Notes: generated by a model not told the origin, from the letters alone. A stretch of 64,000 nucleotides of DNA from Sarcomyxa edulis (GCA_009761415.1 QUOL01000001.1:248001-312000); one strand, 5' to 3'; counted from the stretch's first letter, positions 47,725-60,429 are shown. Numbers and translations: made by a program.

Positions 47725-48100
47725 TGATGGAATGTAAAGTGACTTCTATGTATCTATTTATTCTCTTGGGAGGACCTGGAATGCCCGTCCATGATCTTGA
47801 CACGTCGACTTGCCATCATATACGTCGATGTTCCTTACTAGAGCCCCTAAGGCTAGAGTGCCTAGGATGTACCCTCCAATGTCCAAACTGTCAATGTTCG
47901 ACGCGTCAGTATCATGATGTAGCGGACGAACATGTAAGGTCCCAACTTGGGTAAGAAGCAAAACTATAACCAGCACCGGCACCGGCACAACACCCCGAAA
48001 ACCAAGAAATCAAGCAACCCCAAATCCCAAAAGATAGATATCAACAGCAGCACTTGTCCAAATATCAAATCCTTCACCAGACGAAACCTCCAGCGTGAGC

Positions 48101-50977
48101 TTACGCATCCAACTCCGGCAAGTAAACAGCCCCCAGCCACGCAAGGATGATCTCAACCCTGGGCCCGTGTAACGGTATATTAATCGCCAGGGACTTCTTT
48201 TTGTTATCCTTCTTACCCGCCGCACCCGCGACTTTCTCGGCACGGTTACGTTGTCTGGAGTAGACCGGTGCTAGAAGTATACGTGCGCAATCCAATGCGT
48301 CGCCGGGGGCGCCGGGAGATGGTGGAGGAGGTGAGGTGGAAGGTGAGGAAGTAGGGGAGGAAGTAAGCGGGTCAACAAAAGAAGACGACGAGCTTTGGCT
48401 TTGATCGAATGAAGCGCTGCTGGAACCTGAGATTGAGGGCGTCGGTCGTGAGCTAGAAGATCCTGAACTCGAACTCTGTCCTACTTTAGATTGGAGATTA
48501 GAGGTCGGAATATGATGGTCGTCATCTGAGGAACCGGGGGAAATCGAAGATAGTGTCGAAGAGCGAGAAGGGGATGGAGTAGGTGAGGGTGGAGCTTCAA
48601 TAACAAGTCTACCGTCACCACAGGGAGCAACAGAGAGTGAATGAGGCTGAATACCATTACACCAACCACCCGCAAGTCTCTCCAGCACTTCGATGAACTC
48701 CGCTTGTGCCATCGATCGTGGGGGTAAGAAGACTGGATATCCTTCCAATCCGTCGATGAGAGAAGCCGTGCGTACGAAAGTAGGCAGCAACGAGACGAAA
48801 TCCGCCAACATCAACTGACAAATGAGGATACTGAAATGGGATTCGACAAGAAGCGGATGGTACGTCGTAAACATGGCTGGTTGACAGTCAGATATTGATC
48901 CACCAGGTGGGGGGTTCGGGTAGTGAGAATGATTTCCTGGACGGATAGATTCGGAGAGCAAGAAGGCGTATTCTATGCGCTGAGCCAGATCCCCACTCCC
49001 TTCAAAATTGGGCAGACCCTCTAACGTGTCAAAGTGGGTCAAAAACTTTTCGTGATCACGGATACTTTTTTTGAGCAAGGACGATACGTGATCTTTGAAT
49101 GAAGGGTCTGAAAGGACTTCCCTATACGCTGTGAGCTTTGCGCCGTCCTTCTTTCCCAACGGACCATCAGGGTTGCCGATTTCCACTCCCCCGTATTTTC
49201 CCTGTTCGATGTAGCAAAGTCGTAATTCAGCACCGTCGATAGAGGGAGCCTTCTCTACGCCTTCGAGCTTTAAGATAGTGGTTTCGATCAAGAAGACAGC
49301 CTGCTGCAAGAACGCCGCCCCACGCAGGAACAAGAGCTGCGGTTCAATGGGATCAGGCGCGTCAGGCAACACAGAAGGGTGCAACAGCAATGGCTCGCCA
49401 TCAGGACCCTCCACTGTATTTTCCAGCATTGCACTCGTTCCATTAGGAGGCGCCTGACCGTTCGTTTTATTACTGCCACTTTTCTTCTTCTTGCCTCCTT
49501 TTCCTCCAGCAGCCATCCCGTTCCGAGAATCAATGCCGTTACCATTATTGTTACTGCTATTATTCCTATGTGCGACCTTGGCTTTTCGAACGGCGCGTGC
49601 TTCTTTCAGTGCATAAGTAAAATCTCGCGTTGCCTGAGTGTATTCATCGCGGAAACAATGGACGATGCCACGCGTGCGATAGAACTCAAGACGCTGTGGT
49701 TGAGATGCGATGAGTTCGTCTAAGACTTGAGTGGTTGTGGACTCGGCCAGTTGCCTGCGAGACTGATAAGCAAAAAGGAAAGCACGTGTGGGGCAATGTT
49801 CAACTTCTCATGAAACGCACCGAGAGGGTATCTTTTCATGGAAAAAATGTACATATTTGGCGTCGATATCATTCGGATCTATTTCATGACATTCAAATGT
49901 ATTAAGAAAGATTGACATGCGGGGGAGAGCAAAAAAATGTTTTGTGGGATATGGATATGGGAAACCAACATACCAACTTTGAGAACACGCTCTGCTACAT
50001 CGTCGAATACACTTCCACCTTGCATGACCATCACACTGGACGCGATTTCGTCGGCCTTATACGCTTGTGCGAGTTTCTGTACAGCCAGCGCCCGTAATCT
50101 GTGGACGCGCATGGCAGACATGGCAACGTTTCGACCGTTGTTGCCATTTCCTAGGGGATTGATTCCAAGGGACTGGACTGCAGCCCAAGGACTGTTGTTA
50201 TTTATTCCGGAAGAGCCTCCTCGCATGGATCCAAGTTCTATGGCAGATAGACCGGATGAAGCACGGACGGATAGTTCTGCGGCTTCGTCGATGAGACGAC
50301 GGATGGATGTGACGCAACGGAAGACACCAGGGTCAATTGGGGGAGGTGTTGCTTTGCCAGGTTTTGGCGTCGGGAAGGGAGGGGCTGGTGGCAGGGCTGA
50401 AAATGAAGTTCTGGGAGACTCCGGTGGAGAATAATCACCAAGGCCCTGAAATCCGCGATCGCGTTGCTTGCTGTTCGAGTTGCTCATGGGAGGAGGTGGG
50501 GGTTGACGTGGTTCGACCGCAGACAAAGTAGCGGGATCCAGGTTCAGAACCAGTAAAGACTCGAGAAGCTCGAGAGGGAGTTGAAGCCATGGGCCCTGAT
50601 GGGTTGTGAGTACACTCGTTTCACGTATGAGTATAGGAAAGACATACATGGTACGAGCTAATATAACGCCAGTGTTTATTTCTGCTTATGCAGAGGACCG
50701 GGGGTCGACCGTCAAGGTCATTAGGATCTGAGGATTTTGCTTTTAGAGAAGCGGCTGCTTCCTTCGCCTTCGCGGATTTCTTGGGTTTCTTTTTCTTCTT
50801 CTTCTTTTGCGCAGAGGGAAATGCCTCTAATATATCATCCCCATCCTCGTTGCAAGTCGGCGAAGTCTGGCCCGAAAGAGTAGATATCGTGGTGGGGGTA
50901 TAAATGTCAGTCTCGCTAATTGCGATATCATCCAACTGCTGTTCGCTGAGCTCCACAAGGGTTGAATTGGAGAACAT
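48101..50977 (-). CDS. Large unknown protein with TPR-like segment
   Basis: Four or more exons from ATG 50977; I count roughly 870 residues. Order of parts: an acidic start, a lysine run (QKKKKKKKPKKSAKAK) near residue 60, an ordered stretch KHWRYISSYHGPWLQLPLEL and LESLLVLNLDPATLSA, a Pro-rich linker, and helices with IDEAAELSVRASSGLSAIEL and HRLRALAVQKLAQAYKADEI. After a short exon (IDAKYVHFFHEKIPS) comes a TPR-like block, RLEFYRTRGIVHCFRDEYTQ then ATRDFTYALKEARAV, a second lysine run, and a long helical region (LLFLRGAAFLQQAVFLIETT; MFTTYHPLLVESHFSILICQ). A Ser-rich insert is followed by a C terminus RVEIILAWLGAVYLPELDA. It looks conserved among mushrooms, and the TPR-like pieces suggest a scaffold, but I do not know its role. 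Confidence 0.75.
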
Positions 50978-52165
50978 GATGATGATATTGAGCCAGAATA
51001 GAATGAAGAGCAGTGAATTTTGTGGAATTGAGGTCGAACTTGAATTTCATCTTGACTTTGCGGGTACAGCGATTCTCACGCCATCGATCACAAAAGTTCA
51101 TGGCAGCGCCGATCATGTTACTGCCAATGCCACTCACAACTAGTCAGAATCGAAACACCTCAGCTTTCAAGAACACTTTGGTCTCGAGCAGGCTTGCGTT
51201 CTGCCTTTTCTTCTGACGTATCGACCTGTATCATCATCATAGCTCAATTCTATATACAAACGCGCTCAAATCGTGTACTTATCCTTGGCCATGCATCATC
51301 GATGCATCTTAATGGTTTTTGGCTTATGGGCCTTAAGACCTCCAGGTCAAGAATTCGACTGGAATTCATCGTTGTCAGTGGTGGTTGACCTTTGACAGAA
51401 GGTATTGATAAACGAGGATGAATGATGGGTGAGAGATGGAGAGGTGCGACACGGTCACGCAAAAGAACTGAGATGAAAATATCATCTCTTTTCATCAGCC
51501 TCTGGGTCAATCTCGTCATAGAGCCGTCTGCTTGATGTGTACTCCAGAAAGCATGTTCTGGGGAATTTGCCGTCGGAAAGGAGGGCTACATCAATGGGAG
51601 TGAGAATGGTATCGGACCAAGGACCAGCAGTGGCCTGAAGGACATCCCAACAGTATACGTATCACCAGAAATGCGTATCAAGAGGTAATTATACGCTCAT
51701 CGACAATTCTAAGTAGTCTTCTTAGTGGCATGCCTTCGGAAGAGTTGAGTTGAGTCGAGACAAGTTGGCCTCGTCTCAGGCTTGTCTCCTGCCATCCTAC
51801 TTACCTCAATATGGATCCAATCGCTTCTAATCGTCTTCCGACCTATGTTGGATCATCCATTCTGCCCTTATCCTACGCAAAAGTGGGTGAATTTGAATTA
51901 CCTTTGTATCTCCTTCGAGTCCTTGCAGCAATCGACACACTTCGACGTCTAGACTTGTCAAAAACTGCGAACATACACTTGCCATGTGTAGATACGATGT
52001 CTCCGAAATCCTTCCCGGATTCACGTTGGGCGGCGGTGGGGCCCACCCATGTACATAATTTGAATCTGATAAGTATCATACTCGACCGGGGAATGCATAA
52101 ATACCCCGCGACCGGATCTTGATATCACTCCTCAAGCTCACCTCTTGCCCCAACGTTGAACTTTC
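50978..52165. other. Intergenic, 1.2 kb
   Basis: Divergent promoter region between the TPR-like gene and the dioxygenase. The 103-codon frame at 51811-52122 is not convincing. Nothing else is seen. Confidence 0.45.
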
Positions 52166-53633
52166 ATGGCTATCGAACTATCTGCTCTCCCTTTACCAGC
52201 TTCAGCCGACGCTTCGAAATTCGCAGACTTTGGGAGAGAGGTCAAGGGCGTTAATCCAGGAGCGCTTTCCCCGGAGGAATTTAAGCAGGTTCAGGAGGCT
52301 TTGTACAAGGTGCGCCCAAGTCAAGCTGAAGATATCGCACCCATTACTGACTGTCTTCAATAGCACGATGCCTTGCTGTTCCGTAATGCCGACTTGACGC
52401 CAGAGCAGCAGTACGCTCTGACAAAGGTAAGTTGTTCTAATCACCGCCTTCATAGTGCCTAATCCGCTCCTAGGCGTTTGACCCCAAATCAGAGAGCTAC
52501 GGACACGGAAATAACAAGACAGAAAGTACCAAGAAATCTATTCTCCATCCAGACCTCAAAACCATTCCCCGCGTCCCACAAGTCCAGCTCATCGGTAACG
52601 GAATGGTGTACGACCACGAAGGTCTCGCCGAAGCCAAGCTCAAACATCCTAGCCATACCACATTCCACAAGACCCGTGTCTCACCCGAGGATGAGGCCAA
52701 AGGCTTCACTCGATTCTATCGTTGGCACATTGATGCAGCCCTCTATGACCTTTCACCGCCTAAAGTCACTACCTTATACGGGATCACTGTACCCAATGGA
52801 GCACCACAGATCTGTCGATATGATGATGGTACAGGTGACGAACTCCCCGTCCCTCTGGGCACTACTGCGTTCGTTTCAGGAAAGACTATGTTCGATATCC
52901 TCCCTTCGGAGTTGAAGAGTCTCGCAGTACGAACTAAAGTCAAATACGCCCCGCATCCTTACGTTTGGATGGCACCTTCTCATGCAATGTCGACTGGTCT
53001 TGGAATCGAATCAGAGGGGCTGGAGTTGCCGTTGGACGAGTTGCCACCTTGGGAAGAAGCAAGAAGGAAGACATTACCTATCGTTAGTATTCTCCTTCAA
53101 TTCCTTGTGCTTCTCTCTGACACCCTCGATGTATTCAGCTATGGAAGAACCCAGTGACGGGCAACCTACATTTCCAAGTGCACCCATGTGGGATCGCGGA
53201 ACTTCTCGTCGACCCACTTCCAGCGGGTGCCAAACGCGAAGGAGCCCTATATCCAGACGGAGCACGTCTCACTGATTTGAAGGAGATACGGGATCTCATG
53301 TATAAGATGCAGAGACCCGCTATTGCACCGAAAGTGAGTACTTTACCTAGATCATCTTCCCCTTCGCGTACTGACATTCTTCTCCCAAAAGTTTGTTTAC
53401 CCACACGACTGGTGAACCCTCCTCCCTTCTTCGTCTTCATCTTATACTGATAGCTAACCACTTACATATTCAGGCGCGAGAAAGACCTCGTCATATTCCA
53501 TAACCGTGGTGTCTTGCATTCCGTTGTCGGCGCTTTCAAGGAAGAGACAGTGCGTGCCTTCCATCAGTGCAACCTCGCTGCTTCGGACGATCCTGTCGGG
53601 CCTAGTGAAGAGGACGTGAAGAAGTGGGCTTGA
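52166..53633 (+). CDS. TauD/TfdA-type 2-oxoglutarate dioxygenase, XanA-like
   Basis: Six exons (52166-52309, 52364-52426, 52474-53082, 53139-53333, 53392-53411, 53474-53633) give 396 residues. Iron ligands: the HxD motif in FYRWHIDAALYDL (His154, Asp156) and a distal His in VIFHNRGVLHSVVGAF (His353 or His359), followed by VRAFHQCNLAASD with the 2-oxoglutarate-binding Arg. Other blocks: ICRYDDGTGDELPVPLGTTA, FVSGKTMFDILPSELKSLAV, YAPHPYVWMAPSHAMSTGLG and GNLHFQVHPCGIAELLVDPL. The length and these blocks fit fungal XanA, which converts xanthine to uric acid in place of xanthine dehydrogenase, so purines can serve as nitrogen source. I judge XanA more likely than taurine dioxygenase because of the long C-terminal insert and the PHPYVWM block. 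The 20-base fifth exon (YPHDW) is notable. Confidence 0.82.
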
Positions 53634-53675
53634 TTTTTCATCTTGTATAGTGGGAGGAAGGGCTTCGGAAACATG

Positions 53676-53723
53676 TATGTACTGTATGGGTTATGTACTG
53701 TATGGGTTATGTACTGTATGGGT
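53676..53723. repeat. 16-base tandem repeat, three copies
   Basis: Unit TATGTACTGTATGGGT repeated three times without change, directly behind the dioxygenase gene, probably in its 3' UTR. Confidence 0.95.
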
Positions 53724-54128
53724 CTTGCTTCTCAATCGATTGGTTATATGCATAATTGGCAGCGATCTGAAGGAGGGTTTACTCGGGATATTATTATATG
53801 ATACACATTGTGTCTTTGAGTACGATGCACGAATGCGAGGACTACGCTAGAAGGGAGGCGAATCGATGAGAGCAGGTCACAGTTAACAGAACGAAGGCTA
53901 CAGCAGCTTGATAGGATGAGAACAGAACACGATAGTACGTACGGAGTAGGTAGACGAATGAAACAAGATATGCGGTGCGTATGAGTCTGAGTTTAACAAC
54001 GAGAATAACTGGAATGGAGACTTGGAAGATAGCGAGTATACGAGAGAGCATGCGGAGAAATATATGTATAGTGTGCAGTTCATGCGAATCGTTCAAGAAA
54101 AACCAGTTCGTGGTCGTAGATGATACCT

Positions 54129-55381
54129 CTAATACAGCGGGAGCTGGCCCGGGTACGAATAGGTATTCGTGTTTGCGTTTACATTTACATTTATCGGATA
54201 AGGCGAATATTGGCCTTGCGAATACGCCGGCGTGCCCGCTCTCGAACCCGTATGAGCCGTGTACTGAGTCGGAGGATATTGTATGTTTGGAGCAGACGCA
54301 TACGGGGAACCCTGAGCGGAGCCGTATGTGGTGTTCGGAAGGGGATATGCCGACGACGATGTGTAGGGAGTATTATGCACGGAAGGAGCAGGGATATATG
54401 GAATACTTTGCGTTGATGAGTATGGGGTATTGTGTGCTGATACAGATGGGTATGGCATGTTTAGGTTTAAATTCTGACTGCCTGCGTAGGGGCTGTACAT
54501 CGTAGGCACGGGGGTGGGTGCACCATAGTGTGTCGATCCTGCACGGGCAAGCGAGTATACAGACCCGCCGTCCGGCGACGTTAATAACCCAGCATTGGCC
54601 AGGTGCGTTGTCAATGGGACTACAGGGGCATTTTGCCAGCCTTCATCGTCTGAGGAGGACGTGTCCGAGGAAGAATCGTCGGAGCTGTGATTCGGGGAAG
54701 GCGTAGTACGTCTAGATCTGCGAGCTGGAGATCGATATCTTATGCTATCGTGAGCCACTAGAGGACCGAGCCAGGGAGAGTGACGATCAGATGATGGTGA
54801 AGCGTCTAGGTCGGATAGGGCACCGGGTATATCGTCCTTCTCGAGTCTGGTTGAACGCGGGTCAGCCCCGAACGGGGAGGAAAGAAATACGGAACAAACC
54901 CATGCCAAGTATGATCACTCTTTTCATCTAACAAAACGATCAACATCTTGGGTGAACTACTTCGAGATGACTCAGAGGTGTCTGAAATATCGCTAGCAGC
55001 TGAGGGGACTCGAGTGACTGAGGGAACAGATGCAGGTGCGCTATCCTTGGGGAGCTTTAAGGATAGCTTGGACCTGTGAGAGGCAGAATTTAGAGGGCTG
55101 TTCACGTCAATCAGAGCAGGGCTTCCAATACTCACCACGGGGAACTAATAATCTGCCTCCGAGTGGATGGGCGCTTCACTGTAGCATCGCCTGACTTGTC
55201 ATCGGCTTCTTGAGCGTCTACATGTGTAAGAATGAATTTGGTTCGGAAAAATGGTATGGCAATGCGTACCCGATTCACGGATAGAGGATAACCCCTGAGC
55301 CGTTTTCGTAGAATCTTTAGCTGCTGTGCCTTTCTCATCCGTTTGAATCACAGAGCCTCGAGGAGTGGCTATAACGGACAT
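54129..55381 (-). CDS. Unknown low-complexity protein, 361 residues
   Basis: Four exons (55381-55270, 55217-55136, 55073-54900, 54846-54129) close in frame. The N terminus is MSVIATPRGSVIQTDEKGTA. A polar region follows, then one ordered stretch SSPKMLIVLLDEKSDHTWHG joined to LEKDDIPGALSDLDASPSSD. The basic Arg-rich segment YRSPARRSRRTTPSPNHSSD leads to an Asp/Ser run. The last half is Tyr/Ser/Pro/Asn-rich (NTPYSSTQSIPYIPAPSVHN and similar), a prion-like composition that could drive condensation. There is no membrane segment and no recognised family. Confidence 0.6.
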
Positions 55382-56127
55382 GAGAATGATGATCTACACA
55401 TTATCAGATAAATGAATGGACAACTACTTGTGCTAGACCTAAGAATGATGAATGGTGCACATGTCAACGTCAAAATTTCGCAAAGCAAGCCAGACTTTGA
55501 GACGTACAAAGAGATTGAATCGGGATTGGTCACCACCAAAGGTACTAGATGTAGAAAGCGATTCATATAAAGAGACACGTCCAGTAAATCGTTGAGCACA
55601 TACGTTTATTACCACTAGGAACACCCCTTATCATGTTCAGAAAAGGCAGTGAGATTACACTGGCTGCTGTGAGACTTTGACTGTTGAGATGTTGATGAGC
55701 ATACATAGATCACGTCTAGCCCGAATCTGCATACCGATACATGCTGGGGCTAATTGGTGGTGGTGGCTTCACTAATTTCGGACAACAGCTTCAATCATTT
55801 GTGAGAGACATGGCTATGAAAACAAGGTGCGCACATGGTTCGGCTTCAACCGGTGTTGGAGGGTCAGCAGCGACAACAGGAAGAGCGGAAGTTGTGGCTT
55901 CAGCTACTGTCTCCAGTGGTCGGGCCGGAGTCTTCGGGGAAGATTTGGTCGTCAGAGGTGGACCGGTGATCCTAGGAAAATTTATGAGATACATGCTACA
56001 GGATGAATCTTAGATCACGTACGACAATCTTTTGAACTCATTATCTAGAGTTTTGGTGACTCTCTGAAACTCAGAGTCAAGGAACTCTGGTTTACGTTCT
56101 TCACCTTCAATGGTCATCAGCATAAAG
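55382..56127. other. Region with one doubtful small ORF
   Basis: A plus frame at 55741-56013 (90 codons, MLGLIGGGGFTNFGQQLQSF) and a minus frame at 55791-55994 are both open over the same DNA; neither has a known relative. The minus frame at 55440-55624 may be 5' UTR of the neighbouring low-complexity gene. Confidence 0.3.
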
Positions 56128-56765
56128 TCATATATATACGTGGCGATATTCACCCTTCAACGATCTAGCTCTCTAAAACAACAATCAGACATCAGGTCAG
56201 TCGAGTCTGATCGTGACTTACAGTCTTGCCTTTCCATGTCATGTAGTAATCTACAACCTTCCTTCCAGCTTCATACGCAGTGAAAGCAAATACGACGGGT
56301 GGTGGCACACCCTTCTTACTCGTACCCGATCGGTCGCGTTCCGAGTTGGGTGTATTCGTTCTAGCCAATCCTGGGCCATTATTTCTGTGAGTCATACAAG
56401 ATATCAGATAGATATGATGATGATGGAATAGATCAGACATACTTCAAGAAATCCCGATAAAAGTCCTCAGCTTCAGAGCCGGTTATGACTTTGAATCTAC
56501 CTTCTCCACTTTCTCCGGCAAACTTCTCCAAAAACTCTGGTCCATAGGCGGATCGACGATGTGCATGTGCCTTGGGGGTTGCGTCAACGGACTCGACGAC
56601 TTTCGATCCGCTGATCGAGGAGGATCTAGACGGTTCTTTCTGACGCTCGTCGTCTGTCTTGCTGCTGGGGCTTCTCCTGCTCTTGTGCTTGCTGGTAATG
56701 CTTCGCCTGTCACTGTGGAATGCTGGGTCTTTGGAACTATACGATGGGGGCGAAGAGGAAGACAT
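56128..56765 (-). CDS. Unknown small protein, 176 residues
   Basis: Three exons (56765-56443, 56384-56222, 56172-56128) close exactly in frame. The first half is Ser/Lys/Arg-rich and disordered (KSRRSPSSKTDDERQKEPSR). A more ordered part follows: YGPEFLEKFAGESGEGRFKV, ITGSEAEDFYRDFLKNNGPG, and then VVFAFTAYEAGRKVVDYYMT, ending YRHVYI. Upstream coding-like frames (VFIPPRAVLEELKVDLPINT near 56830-56890) may be an extra 5' exon. The family is not recognised. Confidence 0.6.
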
Positions 56766-57514
56766 TGAAGAGGCTGTGGCGCTCCTGACAGAACGGTGGT
56801 AGTCAGGTTCCGTACTTGTACACAGGTATTTATCGGAAGATCAACCTTAAGTTCCTCGAGGACGGCACGAGGGGGAATGAAGACTATTTTGGGGCGTGAA
56901 ATGGGGGTGAAAGATAGGAAAGGATGTCTTGGATTCATTCCAGGATATCGTATCAAATACCTAGCTTGCTTTGTTCTGGTCTCGTACCAATCAAATACAG
57001 TATGACCGTGGGTCTCCGAGCGCGTCAAGGGCGGCCAATTTTGGATCCAGCGCCGAGTCGTGGAAGCGAATTAGGATTTACGGCAGAGATCGCTGGTATT
57101 CTCGACGACGTGATCCGTGCTTTTCTGCAGGGTTTGTTGGAGGTAGCTATGTCGCGAGAGCGAGAGTCTTGTCGAGCCAGGAGGACAACTCGAAGTCGCG
57201 GTCCAAGACGCGTCGAACAGGACCCGAGGACCACTGGACCGAAGTCCACCAGGCCGTCGGCTTGAAATTCAAATCACGATTCCCTCCTCTTCCACCTTCA
57301 TCTTCCTCTAGTCTTCCTCTAGTCTACTTTCTCCAGCTTTCTCCTTAGCTAAATCGTCCAAAGCTCGTCTTTTATTCCCTTTTTCGGTTTATCTGACGGT
57401 AAACACGGTGCATACCTGATGAAAGTCAGTATTAATGCTTGTATTATTCGCTATCGATAACAGGTCTCTCCAATACGAGAGAAAACGATTATTACCCAAG
57501 ATACATCCACAAAC
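56766..57514. other. Divergent promoter region, possible 5' exon
   Basis: Lies between the 176-residue protein gene and the multi-finger gene. A minus frame at about 56800-56980 reads RPKIVFIPPRAVLEELKVDL and ends at a good GT donor, so it could be an upstream exon of the minus gene. The Arg-rich plus frame over 57100-57265 is low complexity. Confidence 0.35.
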
Positions 57515-58453
57515 ATGGTTTACTGCAATCGCTGCAACAAAGATTACTACAGCTGGTCTGCCTACGACCAACACGAAAGGGACTCACCGCATCATAACGT
57601 CTGCCATCCTTGTGGAATAGACTTCACAACTTGGGTCGGACTCAAGGAACACTGGGTTCAAAGTCCAGCGCATGACTACTGCCAGTACTGCAACACTCAT
57701 CTTCAGGACCACGACGAACTCGAGATGCATTATCGCAATGCCCATGACTACTGTCACACGTGCTGTAGAGTCTTCAAGAATGCCTTGGGCCTCGAAGAGC
57801 ATTATCGTCAATCTGGAGTTCATCACTACTGCGTACCGTGCAGAAGGCATTTTGGATCCGCTAGTAACCTCAATTCGGTCAGTATATGCGCATCAATCTG
57901 GCGGCTGCTGTACTGAAGCTTTGTGACCACGCTACTGTAGCACCTCAACTCGTCTATACACCGTCCGAAAGACGTCAAGTGTCCTGATAACCGCTGCAAT
58001 GAATCATTTGTTTCTGCCTCGGCCCTCGTACTTCACCTCGAGTCCGGCACGTGCCGTTCAGGCGTCAATCGCACCGTCGTAAACCGCGTCGTTCGCGCCA
58101 ACGATAGAAACAACCTCATCACAGATCCCTCCCGTCTCATCACCGGGGGTGGTATCAGTGCTACCCGAGAGATCAAATACTCCGCTACTACAGCCTCGTG
58201 GAACGGCCACGCATTCGAATGCTACCTCTGTCACAACAATTACGGCTCCCTCTCCGCGCTCAACCAGCATCTTGCAAGCCCCCGTCACGAAGACAAGATT
58301 TACATGTGTCGTTTGAGCACATGCGGAGCTCATTTTTCGACTCTTAGTGCTTTGTTTGCTCATATCGAGAGTGGGAAGTGTGGTGTGGCGAAGTTCAAGA
58401 TCGTGCAGAGTGCGATGAATAATCTCGTCGGTGGTATGCGCTTGTTGCAGTGA
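57515..58453 (+). CDS. Multi-C2H2 zinc-finger protein
   Basis: Two exons (57515-57877 and 57941-58453) give 291 residues. At least seven degenerate C2H2/C2HC units follow one another from residue 3: YCNRCNKDYYSWSAYDQHER, VCHPCGIDFTTWVGLKEHW, YCQYCNTHLQDHDELEMHY, YCHTCCRVFKNALGLEEHY, YCVPCRRHFGSASNLNSHL (joined across the intron), then a basic linker, then AFECYLCHNNYGSLSALNQH and YMCRLSTCGAHFSTLSALFA. Such proteins are common in Agaricomycetes and bind nucleic acid; the aromatic residue before each Cys pair suggests RNA or dsRNA binding as an alternative to DNA. No ortholog name can be given. Confidence 0.88.
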
Positions 58454-58735
58454 GAGTCAAGTGAGAGTATTTCCCGGTAAGTATAAGCATTTGACTCCTT
58501 AACAACGAAGGCGGGGAGTCTAAAACGTTCAGACCTTCTATAATTGTAAATTTTAGGATATACTACAGACTTATTCGAAAGGGTAGAACCAGATACTTAG
58601 TCGTAGTCCCACCGCAGTGGCTGCCAACCATGATAACGCTGGTCACAAGCTGTGACCGAGCATCCAGAATCCCAGAGGCACGTGGCCGGAAGTATTTTTC
58701 TTTCCTTCTCCGCGTCCGCCGTCTCTTTTAAAAAA

Positions 58736-60429
58736 ATGGTCAAACGTTCAGCGACAGACGCAGATATTGCGGAAAACTCATCTTCTACGAAAATAAAGGA
58801 TGGACAACGCGAAAATATGGACAACCATCCCATAGATCCAGAATATGAAGATCCATGGGAGGACGAAATTGAATCCGATGAGGAAGAAAAGCAAGATGAT
58901 GAAGGTATGATGCATTCTGATTTCGAGATATGAATGCTGACGGTATCTTGTCTTTGAGCAGCGATGGATGTTGACTCAGACGCCGCTCTCGAGGAAGTCC
59001 AAGAGGAGGAGGAGGAGGAGGACAGAAACGAGCGAGAAAGGCAACCATTCATTTTAGGTGTTGACGAGCTGTCCGAGGGTCATGTCCTGGAGGCAGACGA
59101 TTCACTCTATATTATGCGACATGATCTTTTATTAGATTGGCCTTGTCTCTCGTTCGATATCCTTCACGATGATCTAGGCGACGAGAGACAGCGGCTTCCC
59201 GCTACCGCCTACATTATTACTGGCACACAGACGGCTCGGTCGCAAGATAACATGGTGCGTGTTGCAAAGCTCACCTCGTTGCACCGGACGCAAACATATG
59301 GTCCGTCGTTCCTTCTCTCTCTTTGAGAAGCGTATTCTCACATTTGATCTGGATTCAGAGGATTCGGATGACGAGGACGAGGACGAGGACGAAGACGCTC
59401 TTGACGAAGATCCCATAGTCGAGCAATGTTCTATTCCACACTTGGGTACAGTCAATCGTGTCCGTGTACAAAGACTCTCTAGTCCCGTCCTCCCTTCTGT
59501 TTCTCAGCCATACCATGCCGCATCTTTCTCGGACACGGGGAAGGTTCACATCTACAACATCCGTCCGTTGATAGAGTCTCTAGATGTCCCAGGCTATGCT
59601 CCCGACCATAAAGACACTATGGCTCTAGCACAAGCCCCACTGTTCACTGTCGACTCGCATAACACAGAAGGATATGCAATGGACTGGAATGCCCCTTCGG
59701 CTTCTTCACTCGGTCTATTGACCGGAGACAACGACTCAAAAATATACTTGACAACAGCTGCTAATGCTAATTTCCGTCCGTCTCCGGCTCCATTTCAGTC
59801 TCACGATGCTAGTGTCGAAGACATACAATGGAGTCCAACCGAGATAACGGTATTCTCGTCCTGCTCTGTCGACAAAAGTATCCGAATCTGGGATATACGC
59901 TCGAAAGGCAGACAAAGCGTCGCTTCCATCCTTGATGCGCATAATTCCGACGTGAATGTTATCAGTTGGAATCGATTGACATCGTATCTTCTTCTCAGCG
60001 GTGGCGACGATGGTGTTGTCAAAGTCTGGGATCTCCGGAATATCAAGCAGTCACAGTAAGCTCTGTCTACCGTCTTTCTTCCGCAAGAACGTCAGAATAA
60101 TGGTGTGATTTCACCGTCCTAGATCCCAAGTGGCGCGGTTTGATTGGCACAGAGGTCCAATCAACTCCGTAGAATGGCATCCAACGGACGATTCAGTCTT
60201 CGCTGCCTCTGGCGAAGACAATCAGGTCACTCTCTGGGATCTTGCACTTGAGCAGGATGATGATGCCGTAATGTCGTCTGGTCACGACAATACTGGGGGT
60301 GTGCCACCGCAATTACTCTTCACCCATTATCAGGACCAAGTCAAAGACGTCCACTGGCATCATCAGATCACTGGGACACTCATCAGCTCTGGCTCTTCGC
60401 TCAATGTCTTTAAACCGATCAACACTTGA
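58736..60429 (+). CDS. Ribosome assembly WD-repeat protein Rrb1/GRWD1
   Basis: About four exons. The acidic N terminus (MVKRSATDADIAENSSSTKI, then long Asp/Glu runs) is followed by the CAF1C-like motif LLDWPCLSFDILHDDLGDER, LPATAYIITGTQTARSQDNM and VRVAKLTSLHRTQTYEDSDD, the last joined across an intron at about 59302-59367. A second acidic run leads into WD repeats: HLGTVNRVRVQRLSSPVLPS, ASFSDTGKVHIYNIRPLIES, EGYAMDWNAPSASSLGLLTG, VEDIQWSPTEITVFSSCSVD, VNVISWNRLTSYLLLSGGDD, and the last repeat VEWHPTDDSVFAASGEDNQV. It is the dedicated chaperone of ribosomal protein uL3 (Rpl3) in 60S assembly, nuclear. All repeats are intact and the C terminus ends in the family block GTLISSGSSLNVFKPINT. Confidence 0.93.
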
